Of a stretch of DNA of 64,000 nt, positions 8,515 through 17,009 are shown in pieces. Each line of letters starts with the position of its first letter. The first letter of the stretch is position 1. Origin of the DNA: Jeongeupia naejangsanensis (GTDB lineage: Bacteria; Pseudomonadota; Gammaproteobacteria; Burkholderiales; Chitinibacteraceae); the NCBI RefSeq assembly GCF_016865585.1, contig NZ_JAESND010000001.1, positions 310,001-374,000 on the forward strand, read 5' to 3'. The notes beneath the pieces are model-generated. The model saw nothing but the letters and a program-made list of their open reading frames with translations. It had not been told where the DNA came from and made no database searches. The position numbers were made by a program, and so were the translations under genes.

Positions 8515-8571
8515 AGTTACCAAATGGTAACTACATTACAAAAAAGTACCTACTTTTCAAATAGTTAGTAC
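8515..8571. promoter_or_regulatory. Candidate HxlR operators in the divergent promoter region
   Basis: AGTTACCA and TGGTAACT (8515-8522, 8525-8532) form a perfect dyad with a 2-nt spacer just upstream of the hxlR ribosome-binding site. A second, imperfect dyad lies at 8546-8571: GTAC-N2-ACT on the left and AGT-N2-GTAC on the right. Both sit in the AT-rich gap between the regulator and the quinone-reductase gene. HxlR proteins bind such short palindromes near their own promoters. Assignment is by position and symmetry only. Confidence 0.5.
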
Positions 8572-8683
8572 ACCTCTTAGGATTGTAGCACCTGTCCGGA
8601 ACCCGCTCCGCGTTCACCCGGCCACGTAGTGAGCGCCCCGGGGCATTTCGTCCGGACAAGCCATTTGAACCTGGAGGTACACC

Positions 8684-9736
8684 ATGCAAGCAGCAGTCAT
8701 CCACGCCTTCGGCGGCCCCGAGCAGATCCGCCTTGAAGAGGTCGCCACACCACGTCCCGGCCCGGGCGAAGCGCTGGTCAAGGTGCTGGCCGTCGGCATC
8801 AACCGGCTGGATCATTACGTGCGCCTGGGTCAGATTGCCCCGGCGCTGGCCTTCCCGCACATCCTCGGCTCGGACGCCATCGGCGAAGTCGTCGAACTGG
8901 GCGAAGGCGTCAGCCGCGTCAGCGTCGGCGATCGCGTCATCACCATGCCGGGCTACCCGACCGACCCGGCCCACACCGATGTGCGCCCGGTCACCGCTGC
9001 CGCCAGTTATGCCATTCCGGGCATCCAGATTCCCGGCACATATGCGCAATACGTCGTCGTGCCCGAGCACTGGCTGCTCCGCGACACGACCGACCTGCCT
9101 GCCGAGCAGCTCGCCGCACTGCCGGTAGCGCTGCTGATCGCGATCCGCTCTGTCCAGATTGTCGGCGAGGTCAAGGCTGGCGACCGGGTGCTGATCCACG
9201 CCGGCGCATCGAGCACCGGCATCATGGCCATCCAGGTAGCCCGTGCGCTAGGCGCACGGGTCGCCACGACGGTGCAGAGCGCTGCATCGGCCGAGCTGGC
9301 AAACCAGCTGGGCGCCGAGCTGGTCATCGACAGCAACGGGCAGGACTTCGTCGAAGCCGTCCGCAACTGGACCGGCGGCGCCGGTGTCGACGTGGCGATC
9401 GACAATCTCGGTGGTGACGTACTCGCCCGGACCATTGCCGCCGTCAGGCCGCTCGGCATCATCGTCACGATGGGCTTCATGGCTGGCACGACCGTGAGCT
9501 TCGATATCCGCGATTTCTTCTTCTCGCAGAAGCAGCTGCGCGGCACGCTGGTTGGCGACATCGAGGACTTTGCTGCCTGGCTCGAACCGATCAAGGCCGG
9601 CCGGATCAAGCCACAGATCGACAGCGTGCTGCCGCTGTCGCAAGCCGCCGAGGCGCACCGGCGCATTGCGGCCAACCAGGCACGGGGCAGCATCATCCTG
9701 CGGCCGTGGCCAAGCACCGGGGCCGATCATGACTGA
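8684..9736 (+). CDS. Zinc-less MDR-type NADPH:quinone reductase / alcohol dehydrogenase
   Basis: A 350-residue medium-chain dehydrogenase/reductase. The N-terminal catalytic domain has the GroES-like start (VIHAFGGPEQIRLEEV, GEALVKVLAVGINRLD) and HILGSDAIGEVVELG. The nucleotide-binding Rossmann part begins at VLIHAGASSTGIMAIQVAR. The zinc ligands of true alcohol dehydrogenases are not evident, so a quinone or enone reductase is more likely. GGAGG precedes the ATG. It overlaps the next gene by 8 nt and is divergent from an HxlR regulator, which fits electrophile- or quinone-induced detoxification. Confidence 0.88.
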   Translation: MQAAVIHAFGGPEQIRLEEVATPRPGPGEALVKVLAVGINRLDHYVRLGQIAPALAFPHILGSDAIGEVVELGEGVSRVSVGDRVITMPGYPTDPAHTDVRPVTAAASYAIPGIQIPGTYAQYVVVPEHWLLRDTTDLPAEQLAALPVALLIAIRSVQIVGEVKAGDRVLIHAGASSTGIMAIQVARALGARVATTVQSAASAELANQLGAELVIDSNGQDFVEAVRNWTGGAGVDVAIDNLGGDVLARTIAAVRPLGIIVTMGFMAGTTVSFDIRDFFFSQKQLRGTLVGDIEDFAAWLEPIKAGRIKPQIDSVLPLSQAAEAHRRIAANQARGSIILRPWPSTGADHD

Positions 9737-10229
9737 CGACGTCGTTGCACGCCTGGCCGGGCTCGGCCTCACCCTGCCCGAGCCGCCCCAGCCACTCGGC
9801 GCCTATCAGGCGGTTGTCCGGACCGGATCGTTGCTGTTCGTCTCGATGCAGGGGCCGGCCATTGCCGGCGAACCCGTACTGCTCGGGCGCATCGGCGCGG
9901 AGCTGACTGTCGACGAAGGGCGCGAGGCGGCCCGGCGTGCGGTACTCAACGCGCTTGCGCAGCTTCATCGCCACCTCGGTAGCTTCAACACGCTGGTACA
10001 GCTTGTCCGGCTGGATGGCTACATCACCTGCAGCGACGACTTCACCGGGCACGCTCAGGTGCTCGATGCCGCATCGGAACTGCTCGTCGCCGTACTGGGT
10101 GACCGCGGTGCACACGTGCGGACGGTATGCGGCGTCCGCAACCTGCCCGGCGGACTGCCGGTCGGCCTCGCCCTGACTTGCGCAGTTCAGGACGCCCCAG
10201 CGGCAGCATCGTCCGGCGCTTCCGGCTGA
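9729..10229 (+). CDS. RidA/YjgF-family protein
   Basis: A 166-residue protein of the RidA/YER057c/UK114 superfamily, in the longer subfamily (about 150 residues, unlike the 128 of RidA itself). The start overlaps the end of the reductase gene (9729-9736). Visible family parts are LFVSMQGPAIAG, GREAARRAVLNALAQLHRHLGSF, and the late strand VRTVCGVRNLPGGLPVGLALTCAV, which keeps the conserved arginine. RidA itself deaminates reactive enamine/imine intermediates; the activity of this subfamily is unknown. Coupling to the reductase suggests joint handling of reactive carbonyl or imine compounds. Confidence 0.82.
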   Translation: MTDDVVARLAGLGLTLPEPPQPLGAYQAVVRTGSLLFVSMQGPAIAGEPVLLGRIGAELTVDEGREAARRAVLNALAQLHRHLGSFNTLVQLVRLDGYITCSDDFTGHAQVLDAASELLVAVLGDRGAHVRTVCGVRNLPGGLPVGLALTCAVQDAPAAASSGASG

Positions 10230-10351
10230 ATCGGCGTACGTCACCGGCCGCACTGCGGTCGGCGACACATGGCCCGGCGGCAAAGTTTCTTATGGCAACA
10301 ACTGGCCGCCACGCTACAATCGGGATTGATTCTCATCTCACGAGTTCAATC

Positions 10352-10741
10352 ATGCCGCTTCGCCGCCTTGTTCCTGCCCTGTTTGCACTGGCCCTGAGCG
10401 CCTGCGCCAGCATCGACGCCACGTCGACCCAGTACGTCGGCGTGGCCCACCCCGCGCCGACCGACCCGGCATCGGTACAGATCCTGCGTGAAGAGCCGAA
10501 GAAGCCGTTCGACCGGATCGGCGAAGTGAAGATCGACGCCAGCACCGATCCTGCACCCGGCGTGACCGAAGTCGAGGACAAGCTGCGCGCCGAGGCAGCG
10601 AAGCTCGGCGCCGACGCCGTCGTCATCGTCTACGACCGCATCCAGCCGGTCGGCGCCTATGTGTCGGGTCCCTACTGGGCAGCAACGGTGCAGGACATCG
10701 AAGGCCACCGGCTGATCGGCATCGCGATCAAGTACCGCTAG
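10352..10741 (+). CDS. Small putative lipoprotein
   Basis: A 129-residue protein with a lipoprotein signal (MPLRRLVPALFALALSAC, lipobox LSAC with the acylated cysteine at 18). The mature part is a compact alpha/beta domain containing KPFDRIGEVKIDAS and EAAKLGADAVVIVYDR, which recalls the YbjQ/DUF4156 kind of bacterial lipoprotein domain. It has no known function. Its end overlaps the cobA stop by 4 nt in a convergent arrangement. Confidence 0.78.
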   Translation: MPLRRLVPALFALALSACASIDATSTQYVGVAHPAPTDPASVQILREEPKKPFDRIGEVKIDASTDPAPGVTEVEDKLRAEAAKLGADAVVIVYDRIQPVGAYVSGPYWAATVQDIEGHRLIGIAIKYR

Positions 10742-11472
10742 GCCGCCAGCGGCAAGGCGGTCGGCAGCGCTTCGCCAACCGCCTCGCCGACGAGGATGAT
10801 TGCCGGGCTGCCGAGCCCGGCCGCCTCGGCATCGCCGGCCAGTGCACTGAGTGTCGTCACCAGCCTTTGCTCGCGATCGGTGCTGGCCCATTGCACCACA
10901 GCCGCCGGCGTACAAGAAGGCAAGGTCCGCATCAGGCCATCGCTCAGGCTGCCGATCCGTCTCATGCCCATGTAGATCACCAGCGTCGTCCCGGCCGCGG
11001 CCAGCGCATCCCAGTCCGGCTCGGAATGGTCCTGCGCATGCGCGGTGACGAAGGTCACGCCACGGCAGTGCTCGCGATGCGTCAACGAAATGCCGAGGCT
11101 CGCCGCAGCGGCGAGGCCGGAGCTGATGCCGTTGACGATCTCGACCGCCACGCCAGCCGCCTGCAGGTAGGCAATCTCCTCGCCGGCACGGCCGAACAGC
11201 AGCACCTCGCCGCCCTTCACCCGTACAACGGCCTTGCCGGCCAGCGCATAGCGGCGCATCAGCCGCTGGATGAAATCCTGCGGCGTCGATTTGCAGCCGC
11301 CGCGCTTGCCGACGCGGATCACTCGCGCCTGTGGCGCCAACTTCACGATGTCGGGATTCGCGAGATCGTCGAGCAGCAGGATCTCGGCCGCCGCCAGCGC
11401 CTTGGCCGCCTTCAGCGTCAGCAGATCCAGATCGCCGGGGCCGGCACCGAGCAGGGTTACTTTGCCGTTCAT
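10738..11472 (-). CDS. cobA: Uroporphyrinogen-III C-methyltransferase (siroheme synthesis)
   Basis: A 244-residue SUMT starting at the ATG at 11472. It contains the SAM-binding LGAGPGDLDLLT at residues 7-18, RVKGGEVLLFGRAGEE, the INGISS-like loop VNGISSGLAAAASLGI, and the VIYMGM motif. It methylates uroporphyrinogen III to precorrin-2, the first committed step to siroheme. It is last in the nitrate-assimilation operon, 22 nt after nasA, which fits supplying siroheme for NirB. It is the stand-alone enzyme, not the CysG fusion. Confidence 0.92.
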   Translation of the reverse strand: MNGKVTLLGAGPGDLDLLTLKAAKALAAAEILLLDDLANPDIVKLAPQARVIRVGKRGGCKSTPQDFIQRLMRRYALAGKAVVRVKGGEVLLFGRAGEEIAYLQAAGVAVEIVNGISSGLAAAASLGISLTHREHCRGVTFVTAHAQDHSEPDWDALAAAGTTLVIYMGMRRIGSLSDGLMRTLPSCTPAAVVQWASTDREQRLVTTLSALAGDAEAAGLGSPAIILVGEAVGEALPTALPLAA

Positions 11473-11494
11473 GATGTTCTCCTTGAATCCGCGT

Positions 11495-14212
11495 TCAGGC
11501 GGCCCGTGCGCCAGGCACGCACAGGCGTTTGATTTCGGGCACGCACGAACCGCAGACGGTGCCACAACCGAGTTCGGCCTTCAGTTGTTCAAGACCGGCA
11601 CCAGCCGCAGCGCGGCCGGCGATTTGCGATTCGCGCACCTGCATGCAGTTGCAGACCACCCGATCACGCGGCACGGTGCTTGCGCCCTTAGGCGCAAACA
11701 CCGCCAGTCGCGGCCCCTGCCAGACCTCGCCGGCGAGCAAGGTATCGAGCAGTCCCTCGGCGCCGGACACATCGCCAGCAAACACGAAGCCGGCCAGCAC
11801 GCTGCCGCCTTCATCCCGCGAACGCCAGCCGACCCGCTTGACCAGATTGCGCCGCGCGTCGCGATACTCGAGTACGTCAGCGCCCGGTTGCAGCTCGAGC
11901 GCAGCGAACAGATTTTCCAGCCAGCCGGCCGGTGCTTCGGCACACGCGGCGCGTAGTACCAGCGTGTCGCGCCCCTGCAGGCTGATCGCGGCGTAATCGC
12001 AGTCGGCCAGCAACGGCTGCACCGCCGCGTGCAGCTGCAATACATCCGGACTGCGCAACGCCGCCATTGCCCGCCATGGCAGCTCGGCCCGCTCGATCCG
12101 GACCGCGGCATGTTTGAGCTCGGGCTGGAACGAACGCGCGTCGACCATCGGCACGCTGGTTTCGTTGATGCCAAGCGAGTTGAGGAACTGGCCGTTCCAG
12201 TGCATCGCGGCGAAGACGCTACCGCTCGGCACGTCATTGCCGATCGCCAGCGGCAGCACCAGTGCGCCACGCTTGCTGGCCACCCGCACCAGATCGCCGG
12301 CCTTCAGGCCACGGCGCTCGGCATCGTGCGGATGCATCGTCAGGCTCGGCTCGGGTGTGTGAGCGAACAGCTGCGGCAGCCGTCCGGTACGGCTCATGCC
12401 GTGCCACTGGTCGCGCAAGCGGCCGGTGAGCAGATGAAACGGATAGCGGGCATTGGTCGGCTCGGCGACCGGTTTGTACGGCGTAGCATGAAAGCGCGCG
12501 CGGCCATCCGGCGTGGCAAAGCCGCCGTCCACATAACGCCGCGCCAGCCCCTGACGCATGCCGGCCGGCAGCGGCCATTGCTGCGGGCCATGCGATTCGA
12601 GCAGCGCGTAGTCGAGGCCGCCGATGTCGAGGTCACGCCCCACCGTCAGCCTGCGGTGCTCGTCGAAAATCGCCGATGTTTCCACATATGCGAAACCCGC
12701 TGCTTCATCCGGGTACAGTCGTGCCGCAATCCGTTTCGCGACTTCGCACGCAATCCACCAGTCGGGCCTCGCCTCGCCCGGTGCGGCGACTGCGGCGCGG
12801 ACGCGCGAGATCCGACGCTCGGAATTGGTCACCGTTCCGGCCTTCTCGCCCCAGGTCGCGGCCGGCAGCAGCACATCGGCGTACGGTACGGTGTCGGTAT
12901 TGGTGAATGCCTCCTGGACGACGACGAACTCGGCCATTTCGAGCGCCTCGGCTACCTTGCCGGCGTCGGGCAGCGAATGCGCCGGGTTGGTACAGGCGAT
13001 CCACACCGCCTTGATCCTGCCGTCCCGGATCGCGTCGAACATCGCCACCGCCGGCAAGCCCGGCTGGTTCGACAACCGCCCGGCCGGCACGCCCCAGACC
13101 TCGGCAACCTCGGCGCGGTGCGACGGGATCGCGATGTCGCGATGCGCGGCGAGCATCGTCGCCATGCCGCCGACTTCGCGCCCGCCCATCGCGTTCGGCT
13201 GGCCGGTCAGCGAGAACGGTCCGGCGCCGGGCTTGCCGATCTGGCCGGTGGCCAGGTGCAGATTGATCAGAGCCAGATTCTTGTCGGTGCCGTGCGCCGA
13301 CTGGTTCAGCCCCATGCAGTACAACGAGAGCGAGGCACCGCCGCTGGCGCCGAACCATTCAGCCGCCTGGATCAGGTCGGCTTCGAGTATCCCGCACAGC
13401 TCCGCCGCCATCTTGGGCGTGTAATCGCGCACCAGTTTTTTCAGCTCGGCAAAGCCGGCGGTGTGCGCGGCGATGTAGGCCGGGTCGACCAGTCCTTCCC
13501 AGATCAGGTGGTGCAGCATGCCGTTGAACAGCGCAACGTCGGTGCCGGGCTGGATTTGCAGATGCAGGTCGGCCATCGCCGCCGTATCGGTACGGCGCGG
13601 ATCGATGACGACCCACTTCGTCGCCGGCCGTGTCGCCTTGGCCGCCTCGAGCCGACGGAACAGCACCGGGTGCGCGTACGCCATATTGCTGCCGGCGAGC
13701 AGCACGCAATCGGCAAGTTCGAGGTCCTCATAACACGTCGGCGGACCATCGGCACCGAGCGCCAGTTTGTATGCCGTGACGGCGCTGCTCATGCACAGCC
13801 GCGAGTTGGTATCGATGTTGTTGGTACCGACGACGCCCTTGGCGAGCTTGTTGAAGACGTAATAGTCCTCGGTCAGCAGTTGGCCCGACACGTAGAACGC
13901 CACCGCATCCGGGCCGTGACGCTCGATGATGTCGGCAAAGCGCTCGGACACCGTGTCGAGCGCGGCATCCCAATCGATGCGCTGACGTTCGGCATCACGC
14001 GTCAGCCGCATTTCCGGATACAGCGCACGACCGGTCAGGCTGGCCGCAGTCGCCGGCAGGGTCATACCCTTGGTGCACAGCCGGCCGAAATTGGCCGGGT
14101 GCGAGGGATCGCCCTGAATGCCGGTGATCCGGTCGCCGTCCGACTCGATCAGCACGCCACAGCCGACGCCGCAGTAACAACACGTGGACTTCGTGACCGT
14201 TTTCATCGCCAT
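11495..14212 (-). CDS. nasA: Assimilatory nitrate reductase, catalytic subunit with C-terminal BFD domain
   Basis: A 905-residue molybdopterin enzyme that reduces nitrate to nitrite in the cytoplasm. The N-terminal [4Fe-4S] ligands are C11, C14 and C18 (TCCYCGVGC) with the fourth in RLCTKG. The Mo-bis-MGD core follows, with LTGQPNAMGGREVGG and NTDTVPYADVLLPAATWGEK. The C-terminal molydopterin-dinucleotide-binding domain starts at YPFHLLTGRLRDQWH. The last 60 residues add a BFD-like [2Fe-2S] domain (VCNCMQV and GCGTVCGSC), as in NasA of Klebsiella. Starts at 14212 and 14206 are both possible; AAGGA lies 8 nt before 14212. There is no Tat signal, in keeping with an assimilatory enzyme. Confidence 0.94.
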   Translation of the reverse strand: MAMKTVTKSTCCYCGVGCGVLIESDGDRITGIQGDPSHPANFGRLCTKGMTLPATAASLTGRALYPEMRLTRDAERQRIDWDAALDTVSERFADIIERHGPDAVAFYVSGQLLTEDYYVFNKLAKGVVGTNNIDTNSRLCMSSAVTAYKLALGADGPPTCYEDLELADCVLLAGSNMAYAHPVLFRRLEAAKATRPATKWVVIDPRRTDTAAMADLHLQIQPGTDVALFNGMLHHLIWEGLVDPAYIAAHTAGFAELKKLVRDYTPKMAAELCGILEADLIQAAEWFGASGGASLSLYCMGLNQSAHGTDKNLALINLHLATGQIGKPGAGPFSLTGQPNAMGGREVGGMATMLAAHRDIAIPSHRAEVAEVWGVPAGRLSNQPGLPAVAMFDAIRDGRIKAVWIACTNPAHSLPDAGKVAEALEMAEFVVVQEAFTNTDTVPYADVLLPAATWGEKAGTVTNSERRISRVRAAVAAPGEARPDWWIACEVAKRIAARLYPDEAAGFAYVETSAIFDEHRRLTVGRDLDIGGLDYALLESHGPQQWPLPAGMRQGLARRYVDGGFATPDGRARFHATPYKPVAEPTNARYPFHLLTGRLRDQWHGMSRTGRLPQLFAHTPEPSLTMHPHDAERRGLKAGDLVRVASKRGALVLPLAIGNDVPSGSVFAAMHWNGQFLNSLGINETSVPMVDARSFQPELKHAAVRIERAELPWRAMAALRSPDVLQLHAAVQPLLADCDYAAISLQGRDTLVLRAACAEAPAGWLENLFAALELQPGADVLEYRDARRNLVKRVGWRSRDEGGSVLAGFVFAGDVSGAEGLLDTLLAGEVWQGPRLAVFAPKGASTVPRDRVVCNCMQVRESQIAGRAAAGAGLEQLKAELGCGTVCGSCVPEIKRLCVPGARAA

Positions 14213-14223
14213 GCTCCCCGTCC

Positions 14224-14553
14224 TTACCCCAACGCCAGATAGACGTCGCCGTTCTCTACCTTCGCCGGAAAGCGCCGCGCACAACCGACATCGGGCGCCC
14301 TGGCCTCGCCCGAGCTCAGGTCGATGTTCCAGCTGTGCAGCGGGCACGTCACCGTCTCGCCGTGAACGATGCCCTGGCTCAAGGGCCCGGCCTTGTGCGG
14401 GCAGCGGTCGAGCAAAGCGAACACGTTGTCGGTTGCGGTACGGAACACGGCGATATTGCCGGCGTCGCGCTCGACCACCCGGCTGCCGAGCACCGGGATA
14501 TCGGTGACCGCGCAGACGCGCAGCCATTGTTCGGTGTTCAGCGGGGCATTCAT
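14224..14553 (-). CDS. nirD: Nitrite reductase small subunit (Rieske-type)
   Basis: A 109-residue NirD. It has the Rieske [2Fe-2S] signature CPHKAGPLSQG and CPLHSWNIDLSSG, giving two Cys-His pairs, so a cluster should bind; many NirD proteins have lost these ligands. It works with NirB in NADH-dependent reduction of nitrite to ammonium. Its ATG overlaps the nirB TGA (14550-14553), so the two are translationally coupled, and nasA follows 11 nt later. Confidence 0.93.
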   Translation of the reverse strand: MNAPLNTEQWLRVCAVTDIPVLGSRVVERDAGNIAVFRTATDNVFALLDRCPHKAGPLSQGIVHGETVTCPLHSWNIDLSSGEARAPDVGCARRFPAKVENGDVYLALG

Positions 14554-16997
14554 GCCGGTTCTCCTGCGGTCACGAGTTTGATCGGGATGTACTCGTTCTT
14601 CTGCGCGCCGGCGATCCGCGCCGCCCATGGGTCGGGCAGGCCTTCGAGCGAGTACAGCAGCCGCTCGTACAGCGCCTTGCGGTTGGCTGCGTCGTCGACA
14701 ACCCGTTGCTTGATGTAGTCGAGGCCGACGCGGGCGATGTAATGCACGGTGCGGTCGAGGTAGTACGCCTCTTCGCGGTAGAGCTGCAGGAAGGCGCCGC
14801 TGTATTCCTTCACCTCGTCGCTGGTTTTTACTTTGCAAAGAAACTGCGCGACCTCGGTCTTGATGCCACCATTGCCGCCGACATACAGCTCCCAGCCGCT
14901 GTCGACGGCGATCACGCCGACGTCCTTGATCCCCGATTCGGCGCAGTTGCGCGGGCAGCCGGAGACCGCGAGCTTGACCTTGTGCGGCGACCACATGTTC
15001 GCGAGCATGGTTTCGAGGTCGATGCCCATCTGGGTGCTGTTCTGCGTGCCGAAGCGGCAGAACTCGCTGCCGACGCAGGTTTTCACCGTGCGAATCGACT
15101 TGCCGTAGGCGTGGCCGGACTGCATGCCGAGGTCCTTCCAGACACTGACAAGGTCTTCCTTCTTCACGCCCAAAAGGTCGATGCGCTGGCCACCGGTGAC
15201 TTTGACCATCGGCACGTGGTACTTGTCGGCAACGTCGGCAATCCGCCGCAACTCGGATGCATTGGTCACGCCGCCCTTCATTTGCGGAATCACCGAGAAC
15301 GTGCCGTCCTTCTGGATGTTGGCGTGAACGCGCTCGTTGACGAAGCGGCTTTGCGGATCGTCGACGGCCTCCTTCGGCCAGGTCGAGATCAGGTAGTAGT
15401 TGACCGCCGGCCGGCATGTTGCGCAGCCGTTCGGCGTGCGCCATTCGAGGAAGTCGTAGACGGCCTTGTGCGACGTCAGATGGTGTTCGCGGATCGCCTT
15501 GCGCACCTCGCCATGGTTGTGGTCGGTACAGCCGCACACCGCCTTGGTCTTCGGCGTTTCCTGGAAACTGCTGCCCAGCGTGTTCATCAGGATCTGCTCG
15601 ACCAGGCCGGTGCACGAGCCGCACGAGCTGGCCGCCTTGGTGTGCTTCTTGACGTCGTCGACGGTGAACAGGCCCTTGTCCTTGATCGCCTTGACGATGC
15701 TGCCCTTGCACACGCCGTTGCAGCCGCAGACCTCGTCGCTGTCCTGCATCGCGCCGGCGCGGCTCTGGCCCTGGACGCCGGCGTCGCCGATCGCCGACTC
15801 GCCGAACATGATGTGGTCGCGCAGGTCCGCGATCTTGCGTCCCTCGCGCAACAGCTTGAAGTACCACGCACCGTCCGCGGTATCGCCGTACAGGCAGGCA
15901 CCGACGAGCTGGTCGTCCTTGATCACCAGCTTCTTGTAAACGCCGCCGGCCGGGTCGGACAGCACGATGTCCTCGGTGCCCTCGCCGCCCATGAAATCGC
16001 CGGCGCTGAACAGGTCGATGCCGGTGACCTTGAGCTTGGTCGACAGCAGCGAGCCCTTGTACTGGCCGATGCCGAGCTGCGCCAGATGGTTGGCGCAGAC
16101 CTTGGCCTGCTCGAACAGCGGCGCGACCAGACCGTAAGCCACGCCACGGTGGCTGACGCATTCGCCGACGGCGTAGATGCGCGGGTCAAAGGTCTGCAGC
16201 GCATCGCTGACGACGATGCCGCGGTTGCAATGCAGCCCGGCGCTTTCCGCCAGCGCGGTGTTCGGGCGGATGCCGACGGCCATCACCACCAGATCGGCAG
16301 CGACTTCGTCGCCGTCCTTGAAACGCACCGCGGTCACTTCTCCGGCGTCGTTACCGACGAGCTCGGCGGTCTGCTTCTGCAGCAGGAAGGTCAGCCCGCG
16401 CTCCTCAAGCGAGGTTTGCAGCAACTGGCCGGCGGTCACGTCGAGCTGCTTGTCGAGTAGCCACTCGCCCAAGTGCACGACGGTGACATCCATGCCGCGG
16501 ATCTTCAGCCCGTTGGCTGCCTCGAGCCCCAAGAGGCCGCCACCGATGACGACGGCGTGCTTCTTGGCCTTGGCGGTAGCGATCATCGTTTCGGTATCGT
16601 AGATGTCGCGGTAGCTGATCACGCCTTTCAGGTCCTTGCCCGGCACCGGCAGGATGAAGGGCATCGAACCGGTCGCCAGCAGCAAGCGGTCGTACGGCTC
16701 CTCGGTGCCGTCGTCGGCGACGACGGTACGGCGGTGCCGGTCGATCCGCGCGACGCTCTTGCCCAGATGCAGCCGGATGCCGTTTTCCTCGTACCACGAC
16801 AGCGGGTTCAGGACGATGTCCTTGAACTCCTGCTCGCCGGCCAGCACCGGCGAGAGCAGGATGCGGTTGTAGTTCGGGTACGGTTCTGCACCGAGCACGG
16901 TGATCTCGTACAGATCGGGCGCCAGCGTCAGCAGTTCTTCGACGGTGCGGATGCCGGCCATGCCGTTGCCGACGACGACGAGTTTGGGCTTTTTCAT
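14550..16997 (-). CDS. nirB: NADH-dependent nitrite reductase, large subunit
   Basis: An 815-residue siroheme nitrite reductase. Order of domains: an FAD-binding reductase with VVVGNGMAGIRTVEELL at residues 6-22 and an NAD-binding VVIGGGLLGLEAANG at about 147-161; a BFD-like [2Fe-2S] region with paired cysteines (CGCNGVCKG, SSCGSCTGLVEQ) near 425-470; then the nitrite/sulfite reductase ferredoxin and 4Fe-4S/siroheme domains. The siroheme cluster ligands are CVGSEFCRFG and SGCPRNCAES. It reduces nitrite to ammonium with NADH in the cytoplasm. The length is close to the family norm (about 830-850). Confidence 0.95.
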   Translation of the reverse strand: MKKPKLVVVGNGMAGIRTVEELLTLAPDLYEITVLGAEPYPNYNRILLSPVLAGEQEFKDIVLNPLSWYEENGIRLHLGKSVARIDRHRRTVVADDGTEEPYDRLLLATGSMPFILPVPGKDLKGVISYRDIYDTETMIATAKAKKHAVVIGGGLLGLEAANGLKIRGMDVTVVHLGEWLLDKQLDVTAGQLLQTSLEERGLTFLLQKQTAELVGNDAGEVTAVRFKDGDEVAADLVVMAVGIRPNTALAESAGLHCNRGIVVSDALQTFDPRIYAVGECVSHRGVAYGLVAPLFEQAKVCANHLAQLGIGQYKGSLLSTKLKVTGIDLFSAGDFMGGEGTEDIVLSDPAGGVYKKLVIKDDQLVGACLYGDTADGAWYFKLLREGRKIADLRDHIMFGESAIGDAGVQGQSRAGAMQDSDEVCGCNGVCKGSIVKAIKDKGLFTVDDVKKHTKAASSCGSCTGLVEQILMNTLGSSFQETPKTKAVCGCTDHNHGEVRKAIREHHLTSHKAVYDFLEWRTPNGCATCRPAVNYYLISTWPKEAVDDPQSRFVNERVHANIQKDGTFSVIPQMKGGVTNASELRRIADVADKYHVPMVKVTGGQRIDLLGVKKEDLVSVWKDLGMQSGHAYGKSIRTVKTCVGSEFCRFGTQNSTQMGIDLETMLANMWSPHKVKLAVSGCPRNCAESGIKDVGVIAVDSGWELYVGGNGGIKTEVAQFLCKVKTSDEVKEYSGAFLQLYREEAYYLDRTVHYIARVGLDYIKQRVVDDAANRKALYERLLYSLEGLPDPWAARIAGAQKNEYIPIKLVTAGEPA

Positions 16998-17009
16998 TGT
17001 GGTTTCTCC

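Noticed and set aside
12029-14242. 737-residue plus-strand frame opposite nasA
   Set aside because: It mirrors the nasA/nirD coding strand in high-GC sequence and is rich in R, H, G and Q with no domain pattern; the minus-strand genes have intact motifs.
14706-16460. 584-residue plus-strand frame opposite nirB
   Set aside because: It is a shadow of nirB; composition is low-complexity A/V/D/L without family motifs.
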